From Treponema denticola ATCC 35405 (lineage in GTDB: Bacteria; Spirochaetota; Spirochaetia; Treponematales; Treponemataceae): 64,000 bases of DNA. Under the pieces are notes generated by a model. That model was not told the origin of the DNA, did no database searches, and saw nothing but the letters and a program-made list of their open reading frames with translations. The stretch covers positions 2,666,001-2,730,000 of the forward strand of contig NC_002967.9 of the NCBI RefSeq assembly GCF_000008185.1. Direction: 5' to 3'. The position numbers were made by a program, and so were the translations under genes. Each line of letters begins with the position of its first letter. The stretch's first letter is position 1. Below, piece after piece: positions 42,233 to 49,878 of this stretch.

Positions 42233-44215
42233 TTATTCTATATTAATTTTTTCAACATATTCTAAAAAAGCAGACCGCAGATCAGAATACTCTTTTTCAC
42301 TTTGGCCGATTTTTTTCTTTAAGTTCTCCAAAGAATTTTCTATCTCCAGAAGCTTATCTAAAAACATTTTTCCCTGTTGGGTCTCAGATCCGACAGCTTG
42401 AATATTTTTGCGGATCCTATCCTGTTCCGCATTAAGATTTTTTTGCTCATTTTGTAAATTAGCCAAGGCAATTTGAGCCTTATCAACTTTTACCTTTTCA
42501 TTTAAAACATCCTTAAAGGCTTTTTTTATCTTTTCAGGCATCTTAGCGTTGGAATAAATAGCTATCATGGAATTATTATCCATCATATTAACCTGTACAA
42601 TTTCTTCAAAAAATCTTTCTTCAACTACATCAAGCTTTTCTTGAGAGTTAGCCTTAACCTTTATATTAAACCTGTACTTGTTCGATGTTTTTTCCAACAA
42701 TTTTTTTTCATCGGTAAGACTAAAGCCTGAGCTTATAAAATGTTCAACTATAATGGAGCGTTCTTTTGATGCAGAATTCTTGATAGTATAGACAGAGTTT
42801 TTAGATGACTTATATCTTTTTGTTAAAACTCCTTTTACTATTTTAAGGCTATGAATATGCTTGTCAAAGTCCTCGGTTTTTGTACCCTTCACATCTATAT
42901 CATCACCGAAGGCTATGAGCCGTTTTTCATTTTCCGGTAAAAACTCCAAAATAGCGTCGCCCGAGTACTCGCCATTTTCAAAAACCGTAATGGGTCCCGC
43001 AGGAAACTTTAGACCGGAATTATTTTCGATACTGATACATAACTTAGGATGGACATCGGAACCATAGGGTATACTCGAAAAAACCGAGTATTTTTGTGCA
43101 GGAAGCGATGCAAGGCTAAGCGGAATCATTGTACTCTTTTGTCTCGGTAAATTAACAGGCTTTACAGGGCTGAAGGCAAACATTTCCCCCGCACTACTCT
43201 TCGCAATGGTCTGATTTTCAAAATAAGAAGATTCCTTGGCTTCGTCCATAGAAGGAGCCGTCATCTTTGCATAAGCCTTTCTTTCCATCATCGGTGCAGC
43301 CATAGCTTCTTCATAAGCCACATCATCATAAGCGGAATCAAAGGTTTCAATATCGGCCGTCTGACCTGCAAGAATCGGAATAGTTTCTCGGTCGGTATAA
43401 TAGGGTTCATATAGATTTTGTCTAAAGCCTATGGGACGGCCGCTTGTCAGGGTAAGTTTTACATCCTTCCAATCAAGATCCGTAGAGTTATCGATTATAG
43501 CCCAAGCCTGAAAAGCTGCACTTGTATTGCCCATGTCAAGCCTATACGAAGGCTTCCAAATAGGAGCTTCCATAACATAAGACAGCCCTATATTACGTTC
43601 TCCGGCAGCTTCTATATCAATCGAAATAAGCTTTCTTTCTTTTGCAGAGGCCTCTAAAATAAGACTTAAGGCCTTTTGTAAGTCCTCATTCCTTTGGGGA
43701 TCCGTAAATTTAAAAGATTGTACATCTTTTAAGGATATTATCTTAACGCCGTCTGCCGCAGCAATCGACAAAATCATATCCGGTTTAGAATCTTCAATTT
43801 TATCCACACTTAAAATTTTACCTGTAATCTTACTCGGCGTGTAAACTTCGATCTCGGCACCCTTCTGCGAGTTAAGAATCTTAAAAATAGAGTTATTTTC
43901 AGATAAATCTATCTTTAAACTTTGCATAGTTTTTTTAAGGGTATCTTCCGATTGATAATTTATCGACAAATTCTTTGCAGCAGGATCTTTTACAAAAATA
44001 GATTTTAGAACATCACTTATCTGGGAAGGTAAAAACAACATCTCTATTTTTCCGTTGCCCCTTACCCTGCCCTCATGCTCATAATGCGCAACACCTGAAG
44101 AATATAGAGTTACCCTTTTTAATGGAAGGTCATCCTCACTAAAATCCTTTGCCTGATCAGAAAAGACTGTAGTCATACACATTAACGAAATTAACATAGA
44201 AAATAATTTTTTCAT
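42233..44215 (-). CDS. DUF4139 domain protein, exported
   Basis: 660 residues. Signal peptide at residues 1-20 (MKKLFSMLISLMCMTTVFS), no lipobox. DUF4139 spans about residues 210-560, recognised by the APIWKPSYRLDM and LTLTSGRPIGFRQ segments; the C-terminus is a coiled coil (about 580-660, Glu/Lys/Gln-rich). The family is periplasmic or secreted with no known function. Unusual are an acidic, Met-rich insert around residue 300 and the many alternating charges in the tail. Divergent from the TPR gene, with 134 nt between. Confidence 0.8.
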   Translation of the reverse strand: MKKLFSMLISLMCMTTVFSDQAKDFSEDDLPLKRVTLYSSGVAHYEHEGRVRGNGKIEMLFLPSQISDVLKSIFVKDPAAKNLSINYQSEDTLKKTMQSLKIDLSENNSIFKILNSQKGAEIEVYTPSKITGKILSVDKIEDSKPDMILSIAAADGVKIISLKDVQSFKFTDPQRNEDLQKALSLILEASAKERKLISIDIEAAGERNIGLSYVMEAPIWKPSYRLDMGNTSAAFQAWAIIDNSTDLDWKDVKLTLTSGRPIGFRQNLYEPYYTDRETIPILAGQTADIETFDSAYDDVAYEEAMAAPMMERKAYAKMTAPSMDEAKESSYFENQTIAKSSAGEMFAFSPVKPVNLPRQKSTMIPLSLASLPAQKYSVFSSIPYGSDVHPKLCISIENNSGLKFPAGPITVFENGEYSGDAILEFLPENEKRLIAFGDDIDVKGTKTEDFDKHIHSLKIVKGVLTKRYKSSKNSVYTIKNSASKERSIIVEHFISSGFSLTDEKKLLEKTSNKYRFNIKVKANSQEKLDVVEERFFEEIVQVNMMDNNSMIAIYSNAKMPEKIKKAFKDVLNEKVKVDKAQIALANLQNEQKNLNAEQDRIRKNIQAVGSETQQGKMFLDKLLEIENSLENLKKKIGQSEKEYSDLRSAFLEYVEKINIE

Positions 44216-44314
44216 ACCTCCTCCAAGGAAAGGATATTTTCTTATTATATCACAAACAAGAGCTGTTGACTAGGGTATTTTTATAGTATTATTACAAATT
44301 CAATTCACCTTCCA

Positions 44315-44343
44315 TTGACATATCTTAAAATAAAACGCATAAT
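44315..44343 (+). promoter_or_regulatory. Promoter of the TPR gene, leaderless geometry
   Basis: TTGACA (44315-44320), 17-nt spacer, CATAAT (44338-44343), then 6 nt to ATG 44350. An AGGAG lies in that 6-nt gap; if the promoter is correct it would not be transcribed. A second TTGACT (44266) lies further upstream and could drive a leadered transcript instead. Confidence 0.55.
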
Positions 44344-44349
44344 AGGAGA

Positions 44350-45690
44350 ATGGTATCGACTATTATTATTTCCTTTTTTATTATTATTATTGCTGTTGTT
44401 ATCCTTGTACTTGTAGCTACACGAAGCAAATCACCCTCTTCGGGAGGAAGAAAGAAAGTTAAAGGCAGAGCCGTTTTAATGAAAGAAGCCTCACGCCGCT
44501 TAGCTCAAAACCCTCATGATATTGAAGGTTTATTTATAATGGGAGATATTTATTATCAAGACCAAGACTGGGAAAAGGCGTATACGGCATATTCGGCCTT
44601 ACTGGATAGAATGAAGCCGCTCGAAATGAATAAGCAGCTGGATGTCGCTATCAGGTACGGTATCTGTGCCCTAAAAACAAACAGGCTCCCCGAGGCAAAA
44701 AAAGGCTTTCTTCTTGCAGAAACAATCAATCCTAAAAATCTTGATGTAAGCTATAACTTAGGCTATATCTATTACCTCGAAAAAGACTATGAAAAAGCCG
44801 TTAAGTTTTTCAAAAGAACCTTGATACTTGAACCAAACAGCTTTTTGGCAACAAAGTATCTTGGATATACTTTACAGCATTTGCATAAATACACCGAAGC
44901 CCTCCCGGCTCTAAAAAAAGCCCTGGATTTTAAACCCGATGATAAGGAAGTTTTGTTTGCAATGGGCGAATGTTTTTATGAAACGGAAGCGACCGACCGA
45001 TGCTTAAAAATATTAAACCATCTCAGAGTAGATCCCGTTTTCGGACCTCAAGCTTCATTATACACAGGTATGATAAGAGCGAAGGCCGATCAGTTGGAAA
45101 GAGCTATCGAAGACTTCCAAATAGGTTTAAAGCATACGGGAATACCGATGGATATTTCTAACGAGCTAAAATACAGATTAGCTCAAGCCTATATAAAGAC
45201 TCAAGAAATAGGTCAAGCCCTTCATCTTTTAAAAGAAATACAATCCATAAGCCCCGGATACAAGGATGCTGCAACCTTAATAATGAGATATCAGGAATTA
45301 AATAAAAACAAGAACTTACAGATATACCTAATGTCGGGACAAAGCGAATTCGTAGCTCTGTGCCGCAAAATTGTCGCCCGTTTCTATCCGAAAGCTAAGG
45401 TAAAAATAGTGGATATTTCCGTATTGGCTGCCTATACCGATATAGTTGCCGAAATAGATACATCCCGTTTTTCGGATACGGTTATTTTTAGATTTTTTAG
45501 GTCGCAAGGAACGGTAGGGGAGCTGCTTCTTAGAGAGCTGCATGCACGGCTAAAAGAAGTCAAGGGCGGAACAGGAATATGTATGAGTGCCGGAACCTTT
45601 ACTGAAGAAGCTGTTAGGTTTTCTGAAGGAAGGCCATTGGACCTATACGACAAAACAAGACTCTCAAACGTTTTAAACTCCTTAAAATAA
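44350..45690 (+). CDS. Membrane-anchored tetratricopeptide-repeat protein
   Basis: 446 residues. One N-terminal membrane helix (STIIISFFIIIIAVVILVLV), a basic linker, then about six TPR units from residue 50 to 310; a clear example is KAVKFFKRTLILEPNSFLAT. The C-terminal about 120 residues form a different domain without recognised motifs. TPR proteins are scaffolds; the partner is unknown. The gene is monocistronic, with a bidirectional terminator downstream. Confidence 0.78.
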   Translation: MVSTIIISFFIIIIAVVILVLVATRSKSPSSGGRKKVKGRAVLMKEASRRLAQNPHDIEGLFIMGDIYYQDQDWEKAYTAYSALLDRMKPLEMNKQLDVAIRYGICALKTNRLPEAKKGFLLAETINPKNLDVSYNLGYIYYLEKDYEKAVKFFKRTLILEPNSFLATKYLGYTLQHLHKYTEALPALKKALDFKPDDKEVLFAMGECFYETEATDRCLKILNHLRVDPVFGPQASLYTGMIRAKADQLERAIEDFQIGLKHTGIPMDISNELKYRLAQAYIKTQEIGQALHLLKEIQSISPGYKDAATLIMRYQELNKNKNLQIYLMSGQSEFVALCRKIVARFYPKAKVKIVDISVLAAYTDIVAEIDTSRFSDTVIFRFFRSQGTVGELLLRELHARLKEVKGGTGICMSAGTFTEEAVRFSEGRPLDLYDKTRLSNVLNSLK

Positions 45691-45707
45691 AACTTTATTT
45701 ACCCAAT

Positions 45708-45741
45708 AAAAAAGGCAGCCCATTTAAAGGACTGCCTTTTT
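45708..45741. terminator. Bidirectional terminator between the TPR and outer-membrane genes
   Basis: AAAAAAGGCAG (45708-45718) pairs with CTGCCTTTTT (45732-45741) around a 13-nt loop. Both strands have a T-run after the stem, so it ends both converging transcripts. Confidence 0.85.
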
Positions 45742-45759
45742 GTGTAAAACAATTAAAAT

Positions 45760-46467
45760 CTATAACCTGATAGAAAGGCCTAACTTTAAGTTTACACTGT
45801 TAGCAATAACCTCTTTTATGTTGTTCTTAGTGTTGGAAACCGTATATTCTTGATTTCCAACTTTAAATGTTTTTTTAACTTTTAAAGGAGCAAAATAAAC
45901 CGTATCTGCAATACCGCCATAAATACCTATCATATCTGTAAAGTAAAAACTGGCTAAAACATTTACACCTACACCGAACATGACATCCAATTTGTCGTAA
46001 CTAATATCCTGACTAGCTATAGAAACAGTCTGAGTAGCCTTCATAGCATTTAACCCTAGTCCGCCGCCCAAAAAGAGGTTAAAAGGCGTTTTTTTAAACA
46101 AGGTTATGCCGACTCCAAGCTGAGAGTCAAGAATAAAAGCATTCTTCACTACAAACTTATCTTTTTCAGCTGTTGCTCCCTTCATAAGATCGGTATGGTT
46201 TTTTCCGGGGAAGGCAATTTGAGCCATTAAATAAATAAAACCCGCTCTAAGATCAACAGCAACTCCTGCGGCATTATTCTTTTCATCTTTAGCATTTTTT
46301 AATGCATTTTGTACATCATTACTAAATGTAGAAAAATTACCCTCATTTTTTGTGTGAACAAAATAATTCGTAAAGGCAGGGCCGAACGAAATCGCAAAAT
46401 CTGCAAATGCAAAAACGGCAGATGCAGCCAGAATAATCAAAACTAAAACTATCTTCTTGTGCTTCAT
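45760..46467 (-). CDS. Exported outer-membrane-type protein, paralogue 1
   Basis: 235 residues. Signal peptide MKHKKIVLVLIILAASAVFA with probable cleavage after AFA. The mature part has alternating polar and non-polar residues as in beta strands; the segment DSQLGVGITLFKKTPFNLFL is closely matched in the next gene (DSQIGVGITLMKSSPLNIFV), which proves the two are paralogues. ATG 46467 has TAGGAGG upstream. This pattern may belong to the Treponema-specific DUF2715 group, but I am not sure. Probably an outer membrane barrel; function unknown. Confidence 0.72.
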   Translation of the reverse strand: MKHKKIVLVLIILAASAVFAFADFAISFGPAFTNYFVHTKNEGNFSTFSNDVQNALKNAKDEKNNAAGVAVDLRAGFIYLMAQIAFPGKNHTDLMKGATAEKDKFVVKNAFILDSQLGVGITLFKKTPFNLFLGGGLGLNAMKATQTVSIASQDISYDKLDVMFGVGVNVLASFYFTDMIGIYGGIADTVYFAPLKVKKTFKVGNQEYTVSNTKNNIKEVIANSVNLKLGLSIRL

Positions 46468-46524
46468 AATAAACCTCCTATAAAACACATTTTTCTGTTT
46501 ATAAAACAGAACCATATTCAAAAC

Positions 46525-46538
46525 TCCGGATAACCGGA
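46525..46538 (-). terminator. Weak hairpin after outer-membrane paralogue 2
   Basis: TCCGG-ATAA-CCGGA, 5-bp stem and 4-nt loop, followed on the minus strand by GTTTTG. A short stem and poor T-run, so only a partial terminator at best. Confidence 0.35.
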
Positions 46539-46554
46539 ATTTGTTACAATTTTA

Positions 46555-47367
46555 TTAAAGCTTAAAAGCTACTCCAAGCCTTACAGAAAAATTATTTGCC
46601 CAAGTTGACTTTATTAATTTTTTAATATCGCCTGAATTTGTGTTTGTTTCTGAATTTATAGAATACGTAAAGGGTATTCCATTCTTAAGCTTGCCGCTAT
46701 AATAGCGCTGATTTGCAAGAGGTAAAAAATATATCGTATCCTTTAGGTCTAAGCAGATTCCAATCTTAGGCATAAAAAAGTATTTTATACCTATGTCCGC
46801 ACCAAGACCTATCATACCCACACTTCGTATTTCCTTTAGTGAAGTAACATCAGAAAGACTGCTAATAAAATTACCGGGTAAATCACGTGTAGTTCGGATA
46901 TAGTTTATACCTAATCCGCCTCCGACAAAGATATTGAGTGGAGAACTTTTCATTAGAGTAATACCTACACCTATCTGGCTGTCAAAAATAATAGAGCCGT
47001 TTATTTTATCACTAATTCCCTTCTCCTTTAGTTTTTGGGCAAGGGGATCAAAACCGGAAGATATTTCTTTAAGAGGAAAGCCTACATTTATATTTGCATA
47101 AATATAGCTCATCTTAAAAGAAAGACCAACCATAAATGCGTTATAGGAATCTTTTGCTTTTATACTACCTAACTTTAAGTTACCAGGTCCTATAAGAGCC
47201 TTCAGTTCAGCACTTAAGTTATCAGCAAGTTTACCTGTATCATAGTTGTTCACTATGGTATAATTCATATAACCGATACCGACATCACCGGAAATATTCA
47301 TAAAATCAAAGGCTGACAAGGAAAGCATACAGCTAAAAATTGCAATACCCAAAATATTTTTTTTCAT
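46555..47367 (-). CDS. Exported outer-membrane-type protein, paralogue 2
   Basis: 270 residues. Signal peptide MKKNILGIAIFSCMLSLSA. Shares the DSQIGVGITLMKSSPLNIFV segment and the GGGLGINY core with paralogue 1, and both end in a repeated strand pattern (SVRLGVAFKL). ATG 47367 has GGAGG upstream. It precedes paralogue 1 on the same strand with 87 nt between, so they arose by tandem duplication. Predicted outer-membrane barrel; function unknown. Confidence 0.72.
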   Translation of the reverse strand: MKKNILGIAIFSCMLSLSAFDFMNISGDVGIGYMNYTIVNNYDTGKLADNLSAELKALIGPGNLKLGSIKAKDSYNAFMVGLSFKMSYIYANINVGFPLKEISSGFDPLAQKLKEKGISDKINGSIIFDSQIGVGITLMKSSPLNIFVGGGLGINYIRTTRDLPGNFISSLSDVTSLKEIRSVGMIGLGADIGIKYFFMPKIGICLDLKDTIYFLPLANQRYYSGKLKNGIPFTYSINSETNTNSGDIKKLIKSTWANNFSVRLGVAFKL

Positions 47368-47478
47368 AATTATCCTCCAAGATAAAATTTTATTTAAAAG
47401 CATAATCGTATATTTTATATAAGTATAGCCCACTATTAACATATTTTCAACCGGATGTAAGTATTTTTTTTATATCTA

Positions 47479-47507
47479 TTGCCGTTTTTGCTTAAAAATA
47501 GTAGGAT
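47479..47507 (+). promoter_or_regulatory. Promoter of the DUF2156 gene, leaderless geometry
   Basis: TTGCCG (47479-47484), 17-nt spacer, TAGGAT (47502-47507); ATG 47514 follows after 6 nt and no ribosome-binding site is present. The -35 resembles that of pepF (TTGCCT). Confidence 0.5.
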
Positions 47508-47513
47508 ATATGC

Positions 47514-48404
47514 ATGAGTATACCACAGTATCCCGAATTTGCACCCATTTCGTTGGACATGCAGTCCGAAATGGAATTTTACTTAAAAAGGCTTCCTGAC
47601 GGAATCTCGGAGCTTACTTTTTTAAATTTATACCTTTTTAGACATAATTATAAATATCAGGTAACAAAAACCGAAAAATTATTGATAATAATAGGTGAAT
47701 ATAAGGGCGAAAGCTTTTTTATAACCCCATGCTGTACTGTAGATGTCGAAATAACAAAGGAATTATTGGCAAAATATAAAAAATGGATGATTCTTTCAAA
47801 ATCTTTTTTGGATAATAACACAAATGTATTCAACCTGCCTTTTTTAAAAGAACTAAAAATTGAAGAGGACAGGGATAATTTTGATTATGTTTATTTAAGA
47901 AAGGATTTGGCCGAATTAAAGGGTAAGGATTTTCATAAAAAAAAGACCCATATAAACAAATTCGAAAAATCTTATGACAAAATAAAAATCGAACCTCTCA
48001 CCCTTGAAAATGTAGAAGACGCCAAAAAGGTTCTTGAAGAATGGAATAGTACAAAACCGGACTCAAATCCTGAAAATTCCGACTATGAAGCAGCCTTGGA
48101 AGCCCTTTCAATTTTAAGCAGGACCTCAATGATGGGTATAATTCTCTATGTTTGGAATGAACCTGTGGCTTGGACTCTTGCAGAAATAACACAAAACAAT
48201 AAAACTGCCGTTATTTTATTTGAAAAAGCCTTGGCATCTTATAAGGGAAGTTTTCAGTACATTAATTATGCCTTTGCAGGTTATCTGCCCGAATACATAG
48301 AATTTATCAACAGAGAGCAGGATTTAGGCGATGAGGGCTTAAGACAAGCAAAAATGACATATAAACCGATAAAATTCATAAAAAAGTATAGAATTTTATC
48401 TTAA
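47514..48404 (+). CDS. DUF2156 domain protein (GNAT-like, phosphatidylglycerol lysyltransferase C-domain type)
   Basis: 296 residues. The family landmark segments are DYVYLRKDLAELKGKDFHKK in the middle and INREQDLGDEGLRQAKMTYK near the end. No membrane segment, so it is cytoplasmic. The fold is related to GNAT acyltransferases, and relatives use aminoacyl-tRNA as donor; whether that holds here is unknown. It precedes a threonine synthase-like gene by 20 nt in one operon. Confidence 0.8.
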   Translation: MSIPQYPEFAPISLDMQSEMEFYLKRLPDGISELTFLNLYLFRHNYKYQVTKTEKLLIIIGEYKGESFFITPCCTVDVEITKELLAKYKKWMILSKSFLDNNTNVFNLPFLKELKIEEDRDNFDYVYLRKDLAELKGKDFHKKKTHINKFEKSYDKIKIEPLTLENVEDAKKVLEEWNSTKPDSNPENSDYEAALEALSILSRTSMMGIILYVWNEPVAWTLAEITQNNKTAVILFEKALASYKGSFQYINYAFAGYLPEYIEFINREQDLGDEGLRQAKMTYKPIKFIKKYRILS

Positions 48405-48424
48405 ATATGATACAATAGGAAAAC

Positions 48425-49738
48425 ATGGATTTAGTAAGCACACGAAACAATAATAAGATTGTATCCTTTTATGAGGCAGTAACAAACTGTATGCCGGCAG
48501 ACGGGGGGCTTTATATACCCAAAGAAGCCTTGGACTTAAGTGATTGGACCTATCATCTTAACGAAACTTCAAGTTTTACATCTATTACGGGAGCCTTAAC
48601 CTCTGCAATCCTGCGAGAGGAATTCAGCCCTGCCGTTTCGGAACGTATTGCCGTTTCAGCTTTTGGAAATTACAGTCCGAGGGTGCGCCAATTGGATGAA
48701 AGACTCTTTTTGCTGGACCTTTTTCACGGGCCGACCGGCTGCCACAGAGATTTCGGCTTTTTATGGTTTGCTTCAGTTCTTGAACATATTTTAACCATAA
48801 CCGATAAAAAAGCCATAGTTTTAGGAACAGGAACCAAAAAAAACGGTCAAAGTATGGCGGCCGCTTTTTGGAACAAAAAAAGGGTAAAGACTCTTTTAAT
48901 TCACCCCAAAGGTTATGCCTCCGGTATACCGGAAGAATATTTAGCAGAAAACGGCGGCTCTATTTACTCTGTAGAATGTGAGGGAGATGTAAAGGATGTC
49001 GAAAACTTAAAAAGGTCCGTATATCTTGACAGAAATCTTGTAGAAAAATACGGTCTGACTTTAGCAAATACTGTAAACATAGGCAGACTTTTACCCCAAA
49101 TATTTTTCTATTTTTATGCTTTTACCCGCTTTAAAAAACACATTTTCGGCGAAATCTATTACGCCCTTCACTCCGGTAATTACGGAAACCTTGCAGCGGG
49201 GCTTTTTGCATGGAAGAGCGGTCTTTCCTTAAACGGGTTTATTACCGATTCTACGCCTGAACTATCGGTAAACAAGGACGGAGACTGCTTTTGCAAAACA
49301 ATGGAAATTCCTTTGAGCCAAAGAAGTGCAGCAGATCCTGTAAGTCCCTCAAATATTGAGCGCTTGGAACAGATTTTTGAAATAAGCCCGGCAATTATGA
49401 AGGCCTTGATTTTTCCTAAGCAGGTAGATCCGAAGGATTATAAGGAGCTCATAAGAAAGGCCTATCAACGATATGGAATTATGATAGATACTTCGACGGC
49501 TGCAGCCTATGGAGCCGCCATCAAAAGTAAAATTTTAAAAAATAAGGGCCCGGAAACCCTTGTTCTTATTTCAAAAGATCATCCGGCCTTTGAAGCCGAT
49601 ATAATCGAGGAGGCCTGCGGCGAAAAACCTAATCAACCGGAATACATGAGCGGTTTAGACAAACCTATAAAAAATATAAAAAAGATACAGGCATCTAAAA
49701 AAGAAATTGAAAATATGCTAGAATATATGGAGAGGTAG
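48425..49738 (+). CDS. Threonine synthase-like protein with the PLP lysine replaced by Arg108
   Basis: 437 residues, normal ThrC length and N-terminal layout (NCMPADGGLYIP). The PLP-binding segment of ThrC reads FHGPTxxFKDFG with the Schiff-base lysine; here it is FHGPTGCHRDFG, so Arg108 replaces the lysine and His107 the preceding Phe. Other parts are kept: NTVNIGRLLPQIFFYFYAF, SGNYGNLAAGLFAWKSGL and PSNIERLEQIF; the late DPHTA reads DTSTAAAYG. It cannot form the usual internal aldimine, so it should be a pseudoenzyme or act by another route. It lies between the DUF2156 gene and a 44-residue ORF. Confidence 0.82.
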   Translation: MDLVSTRNNNKIVSFYEAVTNCMPADGGLYIPKEALDLSDWTYHLNETSSFTSITGALTSAILREEFSPAVSERIAVSAFGNYSPRVRQLDERLFLLDLFHGPTGCHRDFGFLWFASVLEHILTITDKKAIVLGTGTKKNGQSMAAAFWNKKRVKTLLIHPKGYASGIPEEYLAENGGSIYSVECEGDVKDVENLKRSVYLDRNLVEKYGLTLANTVNIGRLLPQIFFYFYAFTRFKKHIFGEIYYALHSGNYGNLAAGLFAWKSGLSLNGFITDSTPELSVNKDGDCFCKTMEIPLSQRSAADPVSPSNIERLEQIFEISPAIMKALIFPKQVDPKDYKELIRKAYQRYGIMIDTSTAAAYGAAIKSKILKNKGPETLVLISKDHPAFEADIIEEACGEKPNQPEYMSGLDKPIKNIKKIQASKKEIENMLEYMER

Positions 49739-49743
49739 TTTTT

Positions 49744-49878
49744 ATGTCATATAAACTTGATGGAGCTAAATTTCCCACACTTGAAGAACTGGTAGAAGCC
49801 CTCTACCCTATTTATTCGGATAAAATGAGTGAGGAAGAATTTAAAAAATATGCAGAAGAAAACGCCGAAAAAGACTAG
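49744..49878 (+). CDS. 44-residue acidic small protein
   Basis: A small gene directly after the thrC-like gene (5 nt after its stop). GGAGAGG precedes ATG 49744 at about 8 nt. Translation begins MSYKLDGAKFPTLEELVEAL and ends in an acidic, helical KYAEENAEKD. It has no membrane segment. The stop overlaps the convergent GH13-like gene end by 4 nt. No family recognised; coding judged from the ribosome-binding site, operon position and coherent residue composition. Confidence 0.6.
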   Translation: MSYKLDGAKFPTLEELVEALYPIYSDKMSEEEFKKYAEENAEKD

